Source of the DNA: JAFGVL01 sp031553685 | GTDB taxonomy: Bacteria > Bacteroidota > Bacteroidia > Bacteroidales > Paludibacteraceae | Reading direction: 5' to 3' | DNA length: 36,351 nucleotides | Assembly: GCA_031553685.1 (NCBI GenBank) | Contig: JAVBLE010000020.1 | Coordinates: forward strand, 1 to 36,351 | In this document: piece after piece, positions 23,931 through 32,596 of the stretch | Layout: each line of letters opens with the position of its first letter | Position numbering within the stretch: position 1 is the stretch's first letter | Made by a program: the position numbers and the translations under genes | Notes under the pieces: generated by a model | Seen by the model: the letters and a program-made list of their open reading frames with translations, nothing else | Told to the model about the DNA's origin: nothing | Databases searched by the model: none

Positions 23931-23997
23931 TTGTTGAGTCGTTTATTTGAGAATGTTGAAAAAACACCTCAACAATAGCAAATAAACAGACCAACAA
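23931..23997 (-). promoter_or_regulatory. Nested hairpin in the nadB leader
   Basis: Arms 23931-23949 and 23979-23997 (about 14 of 19 paired: TTGTTG...TTTATTTG against CAAATAAA...CAACAA) enclose a small TGTTGA (23954-23959)/TCAACA (23969-23974) stem. It lies between the nadB promoter (24008-24015) and the ATG, so it would be in the mRNA leader. Could be a regulatory RNA structure or a small intergenic repeat. Confidence 0.4.
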
Positions 23998-24007
23998 TTA
24001 TTTGGCA

Positions 24008-24015
24008 CAAAGATA
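24008..24015 (-). promoter_or_regulatory. TAnnTTTG box for nadB
   Basis: TATCTTTG on the minus strand, about 90 bases before the ATG, implying a leader of about 85 bases that contains the hairpin at 23931-23997. Confidence 0.5.
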
Positions 24016-24047
24016 CAAAAAATGAAAGGGTAAAGTATAGACGGGTT

Positions 24048-24905
24048 CTATAAAAGACAAGCCTTTATCATCCGGTTATTCCCGAAAAAATCTTTTCGTA
24101 AAATAATATTTTTAAATCCAATTTGGGATAATAAGGACACTGTTTGATTGCCTAATGCCTGATTGATTTCAAAGAAAAGCAATCCGTTTCCAGTTAAATT
24201 ATTTTTGGCAAAAAGGGCTATTTGCCGGTAAAAAATAAGTGGATCGGAATCGGAAACGAAAAGCGCTAAATTGGGTTCATAGTCTAATACATTTGAATCC
24301 ATGCTTTTTCTTTCGCTATCGCAAATATAGGGGGGATTACTGACTATTATATCGAATTCATTTTTTTTTATTTGTAAAAAATCTTCAGAAAGAGCATCTG
24401 TTTTCTTGAAATCGACAGTTACTTTGTTCAGCTCGGCGTTTTGGAGGGCAACATGCAAAGCCTCATCCGAAATATCAATTGCCTGTACTTGCGCCTGCGG
24501 TTTGTTCTTGGCTAAAGCGATGGCTATGCAACCGCTCCCTGTCCCGATATCCATGATTTTGGGGTCAGGATTATCTTGGGTTTCGTGCAAAATCCAATCC
24601 ACCAGTTCTTCTGTTTCGGGGCGGGGAATCAGCACCTGTTTATTTACTTCGAAAGGAAGGCGATAAAAAACAGTTTTGCCCAAAATGTACTGTATCGGTT
24701 CGAAATTGGCTAACCGATTGACGATTGTATGAAGATTTTCGCATTGCGCTTTGGATAATTCCGTACTTTTGTCTGCAAGAATTTGCTCGTGGCGCAAAGC
24801 GGTTATATTTTCAATTATCAGAAAATAAAAATTCCGAATTTCGTTTTCCGAATACAGTGCGTTTAAACTATGAATAATGTGTTGACGAGCGTTTTGTAAA
24901 TTCAT
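24048..24905 (-). CDS. prmC: Peptide chain release factor glutamine methyltransferase
   Basis: 285 residues. It methylates the Gln of the GGQ motif in release factors using SAM. The N-terminal helical domain holds the substrate, and IPRPETEELVDWIL (93-106) is characteristic. The SAM motif MDIGTGSGCIAIALA (118-132) and the catalytic NPPY (190-193, in SNPPYI) are intact. A perfect TATCTTTG ends 4 bases before the ATG, so the mRNA may be leaderless. There is no better downstream start. It faces a divergent FemAB-like gene. Confidence 0.96.
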   Translation of the reverse strand: MNLQNARQHIIHSLNALYSENEIRNFYFLIIENITALRHEQILADKSTELSKAQCENLHTIVNRLANFEPIQYILGKTVFYRLPFEVNKQVLIPRPETEELVDWILHETQDNPDPKIMDIGTGSGCIAIALAKNKPQAQVQAIDISDEALHVALQNAELNKVTVDFKKTDALSEDFLQIKKNEFDIIVSNPPYICDSERKSMDSNVLDYEPNLALFVSDSDPLIFYRQIALFAKNNLTGNGLLFFEINQALGNQTVSLLSQIGFKNIILRKDFFGNNRMIKACLL

Positions 24906-24909
24906 CTTG

Positions 24910-24917
24910 CAAAGATA
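24910..24917 (-). promoter_or_regulatory. TAnnTTTG box abutting prmC
   Basis: TATCTTTG on the minus strand, then CAAG, then the ATG. Transcription would begin at or near the start codon. Confidence 0.5.
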
Positions 24918-24974
24918 GAGAAAAATGAGAATTGCTTTTGTGCTGCATAGGATTGAAGAAATATGTTTTTCAGT

Positions 24975-25883
24975 ATGAACATTTTTTATTTTGAAAACAG
25001 AGAAATTGATAAAGAGCGATGGGATAAACTTATCGACGATGCCCCTAATGGGCGTATTTATGCATATTCGTGGTATTTGGATGTGTTGGCAGAAGGTTGT
25101 TGGGATGCGTTAATCTGGGGTGATTATGAATATGTTATGCCACTTCCTTGGCGTTGCAAATTTGGGATTTATTATGTTTATACTCCTTTTTTTGTGCAAC
25201 AACTGGGTATTTTTTCACGCAACGAAATCCCCCAAAATTTATATGCTGAATTTTTAGATAATTTGCCTTGTAAATTTCGTTATTTGGAGCTATCCGTTAA
25301 TCTGGACAATGAAATAGCATCTAAAAAGGCGACGACAAAAAAAATACGGACAAATTATATTTTAGATATTGATAAATCTTACGAAGAGATAAGAAATGGA
25401 TATAAGCCGAGCGCAAGGAATAAATTGAAAAAGAAAGAAGACTTTTTACTTCAGGAAACAACTGATTTTGAGAAGATAATATCAGATTATATCAGGGATA
25501 ACAGTTATTTAGTGCCGGAGATAAAAAAAACAGATTACGAGCGGTTAAATAAAGTAATGAAAAAGGCTTTTGAAGAAAAACATTTGATTGCTTGTAAACT
25601 GACCGATAAACAAGGAGAAATACAGGCTTCTTGTTTCTTTTTAATCAGCCACCATAGAGCATATCATTTATTTAGTTCTCAAACTTTTATGGGGAAAAAG
25701 ATACATGCCAAACACTATCTTATCGATTATTTTATTCAGAAATATCACAAAAGAATAAAAAAATATGATTTTGCAGGTTCTGATCTCCCCGGCGTAGCCG
25801 AATTTATTAAAAAATGGGGTGCTACTCCCGAATATTATTCTACCATAAAACTGTCTCGTTTTCCTGTTAATTTATTAAAGTAA
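24975..25883 (+). CDS. FemAB/GNAT-like acyltransferase
   Basis: 302 residues from ATG 24975 (an alternative ATG 12 bases earlier adds MFFS). The protein fits the FemAB-like double-GNAT group common in Bacteroidota. It opens with RWDKLIDDAPNGRIYAYSWY, then has YKPSARNKLKKKE (about 148-160) and SSQTFMGKKIHAKHYLIDYF in the second GNAT half. It ends in FAGSDLPGVAEFIKKWGATP, which resembles the usual DFEGS...GVAxFxxxFGA motif. Such enzymes transfer an acyl or aminoacyl group to glycans, lipids or peptidoglycan precursors; the substrate is unknown. It converges with the acetyltransferase gene, 17 bases away. The next two genes also concern surface glycans. Confidence 0.8.
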   Translation: MNIFYFENREIDKERWDKLIDDAPNGRIYAYSWYLDVLAEGCWDALIWGDYEYVMPLPWRCKFGIYYVYTPFFVQQLGIFSRNEIPQNLYAEFLDNLPCKFRYLELSVNLDNEIASKKATTKKIRTNYILDIDKSYEEIRNGYKPSARNKLKKKEDFLLQETTDFEKIISDYIRDNSYLVPEIKKTDYERLNKVMKKAFEEKHLIACKLTDKQGEIQASCFFLISHHRAYHLFSSQTFMGKKIHAKHYLIDYFIQKYHKRIKKYDFAGSDLPGVAEFIKKWGATPEYYSTIKLSRFPVNLLK

Positions 25884-25900
25884 CTGTCGGGATGATAATT

Positions 25901-26467
25901 TCACATTAATTCTTCTTTAGTACAATCCCATTCATAGGGTTTTGTTTTAGGGATAAACTCCAAATTATCAGCTTTGCCCATTACAACAGTATTTGAAGGC
26001 ACATCTTGACGAATAACACAGCCGGCACCAATCACCACATTATCCCCAATATTAACACCTGCGGTTATCACACAATTAGACCCAATCCAGACTTGATTGC
26101 CGATTGTGATCCCTTGTTTAAATCCTTTTTTGCGATAATCATATTTATAATGATTAACTGTTACGATAACTGTGTTGGGACCAATTTCTATATCGTTGCC
26201 AAACCGGAGACCGCCACTGGCATTGATATAAATACCCCGATTATCACCAGGATCGCAACAAATCCCTTTTTCAATTTTTTGCCAATCGCGGATAACGGTT
26301 GTGAAATGCACCGGCCATGGAACACTGCGGTTGAACCCTATAATTTTTTGAAAAATAAAAAACTCTTTGAAAATACGAATATACGAAGAGTATCCTTTTT
26401 GCCGCTTGAATTGCGGATAAGCGAATCGAATAATTGGTTTTAGAATAGCATTAATCAGTTTTTTCAT
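25901..26467 (-). CDS. Hexapeptide-repeat O-acetyltransferase
   Basis: 188 residues. The left-handed beta-helix is visible as repeated hexapeptides (IGPNTVI, ITIGNQVWIGSNCVITAGV, IGDNVVIGAGCVI) from about residue 83 to 178. The active-site His is probably in VTVNHYKYD, as in the maltose/galactoside acetyltransferase branch that uses acetyl-CoA. The N-terminal part, rich in aromatic residues, may contact the membrane or a glycan-lipid. It overlaps the flippase gene by 4 bases (ATG inside the stop region), so the two are translationally coupled. Likely role: O-acetylation of a surface sugar. Confidence 0.85.
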   Translation of the reverse strand: MKKLINAILKPIIRFAYPQFKRQKGYSSYIRIFKEFFIFQKIIGFNRSVPWPVHFTTVIRDWQKIEKGICCDPGDNRGIYINASGGLRFGNDIEIGPNTVIVTVNHYKYDYRKKGFKQGITIGNQVWIGSNCVITAGVNIGDNVVIGAGCVIRQDVPSNTVVMGKADNLEFIPKTKPYEWDCTKEELM

Positions 26468-27750
26468 AAAGAATATTCATATTTTTTGGTTAAGAAAAAA
26501 TACCAAATCAATCTTACAGCCATCATCAATGCGGACACGCTGCAAAACAGAATAATTGCCAAATCAAAACTACGAAAATAAACCCCTAAAAGCAATGCAA
26601 TAATACGAATTGCCACATAAATTACCCCAATAATCATTGCCTTTTTATGTTGGAAGAAGAGATCAGGAATAAAACACAAAGCTCCATTTGGGATAGCCAG
26701 AAATAACCACGGAAGCATCCATTTGAGATAAAAACCAACCCCAATCCATTTTATGCCAAATAACATGGTAAAAAAAGATTCGGGCACAAACATAAACAAA
26801 ATAAAAAATGGCAAAATGAATATCAAACACATTTTACAAAAAGCAAAACAATCATGTATAATATTCTCTTTATTTTGCACTCGTTCGGACATTTTGCTAT
26901 ACAATACTTGGTAAATGGAGTTGCTAAAAATCATAACCGGAGTAACCCCAACAGTTAGTGCCAATGAAAATAATCCGATTTTCCCCATTTCGAAATAAAA
27001 AGATAATAGTAATACCGGTAAATTTGAAGCAACCATATTCAATAATCCATGCGGTAATTGATATTTGGGATAATTAGAGTATGTTTTAGCAACAATCCTT
27101 ATTTCTTTCATATCCCACTGTTTAAGGTGTTTGAAAAATAATTTGTCGGAAAAAAACATCGCAACCAAAGTTGCAAAAAACTGTCCCAACAGTTGTCCCC
27201 AAACCAATCCAAAGGATAAAAATCCTTTGAACCCCAAAAAACATTTCATGCCCGAACTTATTACGCTTTGTATAATGCTATAAGCACTAACATTGTAATA
27301 TTTCTTTTGTCTCACAAAATAATAATTCATTATTCGCCAAAAACCATAAAGCAACAAATAAATCGGCAAAAAAGATAACAGCGAGGTCAGGTTTTCCTGA
27401 TGAAAGAAACTTGTAATATTTTGTTTAAATAAACTAATAACAATAAAGGAAAGCAAAGCAAGACAAACGGTTAATAAAAATGATAATTGAAATAGAGCTA
27501 TTGCTTTTTTTTCTGATTTTGGAAGCACAATGGCTAATTCGTACTGTCCTGTGGCCAAAAGTGTCAATATCCCTACAATACTAAGAAAAAGATTAAACAC
27601 GCCAAAAGTTTCGGGACTATATAAGCGTGTAATAAAAGGATAAGCTATAAATCCGATAACTTGAGCAATGATGTTGGAAGATAATAAGACCGCCGAGAAT
27701 TTAAAAAACTCCGAACCATATAAGCGTTTTATTTGATTGAAAAAAGACAT
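26464..27750 (-). CDS. Oligosaccharide flippase (Wzx-like)
   Basis: 428 residues with about 12-14 hydrophobic segments and the N-terminal pattern typical of polysaccharide biosynthesis transporters (FFKFSAVLLSSNIIAQVIGF, about 15-34; ITRLYSPETFGVFNLFLSIV, about 40-59). Members of this MOP superfamily move lipid-linked glycan units across the inner membrane. The stop overlaps the acetyltransferase start. The gene is AT-rich compared with ribD and prmC on either side. A TACCTTTG box lies at 27773-27780. Only an island of three glycan genes is present; glycosyltransferases are absent from the window. Confidence 0.88.
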   Translation of the reverse strand: MSFFNQIKRLYGSEFFKFSAVLLSSNIIAQVIGFIAYPFITRLYSPETFGVFNLFLSIVGILTLLATGQYELAIVLPKSEKKAIALFQLSFLLTVCLALLSFIVISLFKQNITSFFHQENLTSLLSFLPIYLLLYGFWRIMNYYFVRQKKYYNVSAYSIIQSVISSGMKCFLGFKGFLSFGLVWGQLLGQFFATLVAMFFSDKLFFKHLKQWDMKEIRIVAKTYSNYPKYQLPHGLLNMVASNLPVLLLSFYFEMGKIGLFSLALTVGVTPVMIFSNSIYQVLYSKMSERVQNKENIIHDCFAFCKMCLIFILPFFILFMFVPESFFTMLFGIKWIGVGFYLKWMLPWLFLAIPNGALCFIPDLFFQHKKAMIIGVIYVAIRIIALLLGVYFRSFDLAIILFCSVSALMMAVRLIWYFFLTKKYEYSL

Positions 27751-27772
27751 TCGCCAAATAAGATAAGTAGAA

Positions 27773-27780
27773 CAAAGGTA
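27773..27780 (-). promoter_or_regulatory. TAnnTTTG box for the flippase operon
   Basis: TACCTTTG on the minus strand, 22 bases before the ATG. Confidence 0.5.
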
Positions 27781-27869
27781 ATATAATCTTGATGTTTTTT
27801 TACAAAAGATATGTTTTTAAAAATTCTTTTCACCATAATTTTTTTCATCGCTTTTCTGGCTGTTTTATT

Positions 27870-27877
27870 TACTTTTG
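27870..27877 (+). promoter_or_regulatory. TAnnTTTG box for ribD
   Basis: TACTTTTG, 23 bases before the ribD ATG. It is divergent from the flippase promoter about 90 bases away. Confidence 0.45.
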
Positions 27878-27900
27878 TGTTATCATAACATAGCAACAGA

Positions 27901-28983
27901 ATGACCACTGATGAAAAATACATGCATCTTTGTTTCCAATTAGCCCGAAAAGCGATTGGCTGCACTTCGCCCAATCCGATGGTAGGTGCGGTAATTGTGC
28001 ATGAGGATAAAATAATCGGGGAAGGTTATCATGTTTGCTGCGGGCAAGCACATGCAGAGGCAAATGCGATTCGTTCGGTAAAAGACAAGGAATTACTTGC
28101 GAAGTCGACACTGTATGTAAACCTTGAGCCATGTTCGCATCACGGGAAAACGCCTCCATGTGCACAACTGATTATTGACAACAAGATTCCTCATGTCATA
28201 ATAAGCAATATTGATCCTTTCCCTAAAGTGTCAGGACGAGGCATTGCCATGCTCCAACAAGCAGGTGTTCAGGTAACTACGGGCATTTTCGAAGCCGAAG
28301 GGCGCGAATTGAACAAACGGTTTTTTACTTTTTATGAGAAACATCGCCCTTATATTATCTTGAAATGGGCACAATCGTCGGACAACTTTATGGATGCAGA
28401 GCGAACGGAATTAAGCAATCGACCAACTATATTCTCTTCGCAAGCAACACAGATGCTTAACCATAAGCTACGAGCCGAAGAAGATGCTATTCTAGTGGGA
28501 ACAAACACTGTCTTGCTGGACAACCCCCAACTGACGACCCGGATGTACGAAGGAAAAAATCCGGTACGAATTATTTTAGACCGCGAAGGTCGCATTCCGC
28601 AGGATTATAAAATCTATGATGGTGTTGCCGACACTTTAATTTTCACCAAGGATGCGAAAGAAAACAATGATTTTGCTAATTTTGTAACCATCGATTTTTC
28701 GGAAAATATTCTGCAACAAGTCCTTGATGAATTATATCGCCGGCAAATCACTTCGCTTATTGTCGAAGGTGGTTCGAAAGTGTTGCATAGCTTTATTGCC
28801 GAAAACCTTTGGGACGAAGCAAAAGTAGAAACTGCTCCTTTCGCACTTGGCAAAGGAGTGAAAGCACCCATACTGAACCTCGATTTTTTGCAAAAAGAAG
28901 AATTTATCGGAGAAAACAAAATACAATATTTTAAAGCCCCTCCTCTATTCCCGTTGGTTGGAGAGCTTGGGGGAGGCTCCTAA
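27901..28983 (+). CDS. ribD: Bifunctional riboflavin biosynthesis deaminase/reductase
   Basis: 360 residues. The N-terminal deaminase has the zinc site H51-A-E53 (GQAHAEANAI) and C78/C87 (EPCSHHGKTPPC). The C-terminal domain (about 150-350) is the NADPH-dependent reductase, with ILKWAQSSD, ILVGTNTVLLDNPQLTTR and LIVEGGSKVLHSFI. Together they carry out two steps from the GTP-cyclohydrolase product to the pyrimidine intermediate of riboflavin. The last residues (PPLFPLVGELGGGS) are encoded by a palindrome-like repeat sequence at 28937-28980 and look like an added tail. The cls gene starts 9 bases later. Confidence 0.96.
   Translation: MTTDEKYMHLCFQLARKAIGCTSPNPMVGAVIVHEDKIIGEGYHVCCGQAHAEANAIRSVKDKELLAKSTLYVNLEPCSHHGKTPPCAQLIIDNKIPHVIISNIDPFPKVSGRGIAMLQQAGVQVTTGIFEAEGRELNKRFFTFYEKHRPYIILKWAQSSDNFMDAERTELSNRPTIFSSQATQMLNHKLRAEEDAILVGTNTVLLDNPQLTTRMYEGKNPVRIILDREGRIPQDYKIYDGVADTLIFTKDAKENNDFANFVTIDFSENILQQVLDELYRRQITSLIVEGGSKVLHSFIAENLWDEAKVETAPFALGKGVKAPILNLDFLQKEEFIGENKIQYFKAPPLFPLVGELGGGS
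28937..28980. repeat. Palindrome-like repeat forming the ribD 3' end
   Basis: AGCCCCTCC at the left and GGGGGAGGCT at the right pair imperfectly, with TTGGTTGGAGAGCTTGGG between. It resembles C/G-run intergenic repeats such as 1-92 but here is read as coding sequence. Confidence 0.4.
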
Positions 28984-28992
28984 ATCTATTAC

Positions 28993-30429
28993 ATGTCGTT
29001 TGAGTGGACTGACATATTTACACTGCTCGTTTTGATTGTGTATTTTTATTTTCTGGCATCAACAATCATTGTGTTGATACTGGAAAACCGCAATCCAATA
29101 CGCTCGTTGGCATGGGTAATGGTGCTGATGTTTTTGCCTGTATTAGGGCTTATCATCTATGCCATGCTGGGGCAAAAAGTGCGTCAGAAAAAGAAAATCA
29201 GGAAACTGAGTATCCGTTCAGGAAGCAATTCCACCAAAGTAAAACCGGACTTAAGCCCATTAGCCCATCACACCTTATCCGACAATGCAACCGGGCTTAT
29301 CCGCCTGCTCTACAATGGCGACGAGGCTTTAATCTACGAAAACAGCAAAATAGATATTCTTGCAACGCCACAGGAAACTTTTGATGCTATTTTTTCTGAC
29401 CTCGAAAGTGCCAAAGATCATATCCACATCGAATTTTATATTATTAATAATGATGAAGTAGGCAATCGCTTAGTCGATTTACTGACGCAAAAAGTGAAAG
29501 AAGGTGTCGAGGTTCGATTGATTTACGACTATTGGGGTTGCTTCGGGTTGCCCAATAAGTTCATCAAACGGATGAAAAAAGGCGGTATTAAATTTTATGC
29601 TTTTTTCCCTCCCCGGTTCCCGTTTGTGTTGAGCCGGCTCAATTACCGCAACCACCGCAAAATCATTGTAGTAGATGGGAAAGTCGGTTACACGGGCGGT
29701 ATCAATATGGCAAGCCGGTATTTGTATGGGAATAATCTGGGTATGTGGCGCGATACGATGGTTCGGTTTGAAGGGGCAGCAACACTCGGACTACAGGAAG
29801 CTTTCTCTGACGACTGGTATTTTGAAGACCGCACGATACTGGAAGATGTGCATTATTTTCCGCCGCAAAAATCTTTCTCGAAAAATATTGTCCAAGTGGT
29901 AGATAGTGGTCCTGATACCAATTTCCAAAGCATTCTGCACGGGATGTATCATGCCATAAGTACGGCACAAGATTATGTGTATATCCACACACCTTATTTT
30001 ATGCCGCCCGAAGTAATTCTGGTGGCGATAGAAACAGCTGCCCTGCGTGGCGTGGATGTGCAAATGATTATCCCAATTAAATCGGATGCTTCGATGGCTC
30101 GCGAGGGGAATTGCTCGTATTTTGAGCGGATGTTGGATGCCGGTGTCCGAATATTCAACTATCAGAAAGGATTTTTACACAGCAAAGCGTGGGTAGTCGA
30201 TGATTTGATTTGTTCGGTGGGAACTTCCAATATTGATTTCCGCAGTTATGAGCAGAATTTCGAGATTTCGGCATTTATTTATGATGCAGAAACAGCACTG
30301 AAAATCAAATCATTATTTACAAATGATTTGAACGATTGCGTAGAAATATATAAAGAAGAATGGAAGAAGCGTCCTAAGATGCAACGCTTCCGCGAGTCAT
30401 TATCACGCTTGTTTAGTCCGATATTGTAA
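28993..30429 (+). CDS. cls: Cardiolipin synthase (PLD family)
   Basis: 478 residues. Two N-terminal membrane helices (about 8-30 and 38-60, ending YAMLGQK) anchor a cytoplasmic domain with two HKD motifs: NHRKIIVVDG (His221, Lys223, Asp228) and LHSKAWVVDD (about 395-404). Each is followed by the GG/GT pattern (YTGGINMA; SVGTSNIDFRS). The enzyme joins two phosphatidylglycerols to cardiolipin and glycerol. It is 9 bases after ribD, so the two may be co-transcribed. Confidence 0.95.
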   Translation: MSFEWTDIFTLLVLIVYFYFLASTIIVLILENRNPIRSLAWVMVLMFLPVLGLIIYAMLGQKVRQKKKIRKLSIRSGSNSTKVKPDLSPLAHHTLSDNATGLIRLLYNGDEALIYENSKIDILATPQETFDAIFSDLESAKDHIHIEFYIINNDEVGNRLVDLLTQKVKEGVEVRLIYDYWGCFGLPNKFIKRMKKGGIKFYAFFPPRFPFVLSRLNYRNHRKIIVVDGKVGYTGGINMASRYLYGNNLGMWRDTMVRFEGAATLGLQEAFSDDWYFEDRTILEDVHYFPPQKSFSKNIVQVVDSGPDTNFQSILHGMYHAISTAQDYVYIHTPYFMPPEVILVAIETAALRGVDVQMIIPIKSDASMAREGNCSYFERMLDAGVRIFNYQKGFLHSKAWVVDDLICSVGTSNIDFRSYEQNFEISAFIYDAETALKIKSLFTNDLNDCVEIYKEEWKKRPKMQRFRESLSRLFSPIL

Positions 30430-30436
30430 TTTTATA

Positions 30437-30467
30437 TTGCACACAATTATAAAACCAACTATTTTTG
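30437..30467 (+). promoter_or_regulatory. Promoter for tRNA-Pro
   Basis: TTG at 30437-30439 and TATTTTTG at 30460-30467, spacer 20, about 12 bases before the tRNA. Confidence 0.6.
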
Positions 30468-30478
30468 TATTCGCAAAT

Positions 30479-30554
30479 CGGGATGTAGCTCAGCCAGGTT
30501 TAGAGTACGCGTCTGGGGGGCGCGTGGTCGGAAGTTCGAATCTTCTCATCCCGA
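30479..30554 (+). tRNA. tRNA-Pro (anticodon GGG)
   Basis: Folds as a full cloverleaf. Acceptor CGGGATG pairs with CATCCCG. The D arm is GCTC...GAGT with an 11-base loop. The anticodon stem CGCGT/GCGCG has the loop CTGGGGG, so the anticodon is GGG. The T arm GGAAG/CTTCT has the TTCGAAT loop. The discriminator base is A. CCA is not encoded. The length of 76 bases is normal. Confidence 0.95.
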
Positions 30555-30570
30555 CAACTTCCTTTTTTAA

Positions 30571-30613
30571 TTCAAAAAGTCTTAATATCCCCCATATTAA
30601 GGCTTTTTTTGAA
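30571..30613 (+). terminator. Terminator after tRNA-Pro
   Basis: TTCAAAAAGTCTTAATAT (30571-30588) pairs with 30594-30613 around CCCCC, with T-run in the right arm. It ends 9 bases before the phosphotransferase ATG. Confidence 0.75.
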
Positions 30614-30622
30614 TATTTTTGA

Positions 30623-32584
30623 ATGAAAAATTTTCCCAAGCAATACATTAAAGGTAATATTTATGTCGCAACAGCATGCAATATATTGCTGATGATGGCA
30701 ATTTACATGTTGTCGCGTTTTGTTTTTTATTGGGTAAATATTTCATTTTTCCCGGATATTACCTTCTCCGAAATGCTCACCATTTGCCTCGGTGGGTTGA
30801 AGTTTGACCTTTCGGCTGTGCTCTATACTAATTTGTTGTATTTGCTGCTGATGATTGTTCCGTTTCCCTTCCGGTACAATGAAAAATACCAGAAAACGGC
30901 AAAGTGGATTTTCATTATCACCAATGGCATAGCTTTGATTGCGAATTGTGTGGATATGATTTATTTCAAGTTTACCACGCGGCGCACTACTTTGTCTGTT
31001 TTTTCGGAATTTGAACATGAAGGTAATTTAGGTAAAATATTTCTCGACGGCGCTATTCAGTATTGGTATGTGGTGTTGTTCGGACTGGCTATTTTGGCAA
31101 TGCTTTATTTTTTGTATTACCAGCCTAAATTCAAAACCACCGGCAAAAAAACTGTTTTTTACTATATACGAAATACGATTGCTTTTGTTGTAATTTGTGT
31201 GCTTGTTGTCGGCGGTTTGCGTGGAGGGCTGGGCACAGCTGTTCGTCCGATCACTTTGAGCAATGCCAATCAATATGTGGATAAATCCATCGAGTCGGCT
31301 ATTGTGCTCAATACTCCGTTTTGTATTTATCGCACGGCAGGAGTTACAAAGTATAAGAACCCGAATTATTTTAAAACGGAGGATGAACTCGAATCTGTCT
31401 GCACTCCTGTGATACAACCACACCCAACCGGCGAGTTTAAAAACCTGAATGTAGTGGTCTTTATCCTCGAAAGTTTTAGTAAGGAATTTGTCGGCGAGTT
31501 GAATAAAGATTTGGACGGCGGCAATTATAAAGGCTACACCCCATTTTTGGATTCACTCATTCGCGAAGGATTTACCTATGAATACACCTTTGCTACCGGA
31601 CGGAAATCGATAGATGCCATGCCTTCGATATTGTCGAGCATTCCGGCGTTTTACGAACCATATATCCTTACGCCGTATGCTGCGGCAAATAATATTTCGG
31701 GCATTGCCGGTGAGTTAAATAACAAAGGATATTACACCGCCTTTTTCCATGGTGCGCCCAATGGGTCGATGGGCTTTCAGGCTTTTGCAAAAGCAAGCGG
31801 ATTCAAAGATTATTATGGATTGGATGAGTACATGGATAAAGCGAATGGTTTTGATGGAACCTGGGCTATCTGGGACGAAGAGTTTTTCCAATTTTATGCC
31901 CACAAAATGAGTACTTTTAAGCAACCGTTTATGACGGCTCTGTTCTCGGCGACTTCGCATCATCCATTCAAAATTCCTGAAAGATATAAAACCATTTTCC
32001 CTGAGGAAGGCGGGCACGAAATACATAAATGTATCCGATATACCGATTATTCAATCCGACGGTTTTTCGAAACGGCGTCTAAACAACCTTGGTTCAAAAA
32101 TACTTTGTTTGTTTTCACTGCCGACCATACAAATGCACTCACAAGAAAAGAATATTTGACCGATGCCGGACATTATAAAGTGCCGATCGTTTTCTATCAG
32201 CCTGACAGCAATTTGAAAGGTCGTATTAAAGGCATTGCGCAGCAAACGGATATTATGCCTACTGTATTGGGCTATTTGAATTACGACAAGCCGTTTGTTT
32301 CTTTCGGGCACGATTTGTTAGACCCGAATTACAACGAGCATTATGCTATTAATTTCAACAACCAGGTTTTCCAATATTTCAAAGGCGATTATATGTTTCT
32401 ATTTGATGGAAAACAGATCATTTCGGTATATGATTTTGTGAATGATATTTACTTGAAAAATAATTTAAAAGATAGATATCCCGAACTGCAAGCCGATGCC
32501 GAAAAGCATATCAAAGCAATTGTTCAGCAATATATCGAACGAATTTTAAGTAATAACTTGTGCTTAGTACATGACAAAAATTAA
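30623..32584 (+). CDS. LTA-synthase-like membrane phosphotransferase (sulfatase fold)
   Basis: 653 residues. About five N-terminal membrane helices (first 210 residues) are followed by an extracytoplasmic sulfatase-fold domain. Visible signatures are VVFILESFSKEFV (metal-binding Glu), TGRKSIDAMPSILSS (Thr near 326 as the likely nucleophile), ATSHHPFKIP and FVFTADHTN (Asp-His metal ligands). This is the plan of LtaS/OpgB-like enzymes, which move phosphoglycerol or phosphoethanolamine from phospholipids to glycans or lipid A. In a Gram-negative organism a glycan or lipid target is more likely than lipoteichoic acid. A TATTTTTG at 30614-30621 ends one base before the ATG, so the start of its mRNA is unclear. 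Confidence 0.88.
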   Translation: MKNFPKQYIKGNIYVATACNILLMMAIYMLSRFVFYWVNISFFPDITFSEMLTICLGGLKFDLSAVLYTNLLYLLLMIVPFPFRYNEKYQKTAKWIFIITNGIALIANCVDMIYFKFTTRRTTLSVFSEFEHEGNLGKIFLDGAIQYWYVVLFGLAILAMLYFLYYQPKFKTTGKKTVFYYIRNTIAFVVICVLVVGGLRGGLGTAVRPITLSNANQYVDKSIESAIVLNTPFCIYRTAGVTKYKNPNYFKTEDELESVCTPVIQPHPTGEFKNLNVVVFILESFSKEFVGELNKDLDGGNYKGYTPFLDSLIREGFTYEYTFATGRKSIDAMPSILSSIPAFYEPYILTPYAAANNISGIAGELNNKGYYTAFFHGAPNGSMGFQAFAKASGFKDYYGLDEYMDKANGFDGTWAIWDEEFFQFYAHKMSTFKQPFMTALFSATSHHPFKIPERYKTIFPEEGGHEIHKCIRYTDYSIRRFFETASKQPWFKNTLFVFTADHTNALTRKEYLTDAGHYKVPIVFYQPDSNLKGRIKGIAQQTDIMPTVLGYLNYDKPFVSFGHDLLDPNYNEHYAINFNNQVFQYFKGDYMFLFDGKQIISVYDFVNDIYLKNNLKDRYPELQADAEKHIKAIVQQYIERILSNNLCLVHDKN

Positions 32585-32596
32585 AAGAACAATACA

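Noticed and set aside
30479..30554. tRNA-Pro as an integration site for an element
   Set aside because: No integrase, and no repeated tRNA end was found in the window.
30437..30622. A 61-codon frame across the tRNA
   Set aside because: It reads through tRNA-Pro and its terminator, and is not a gene.
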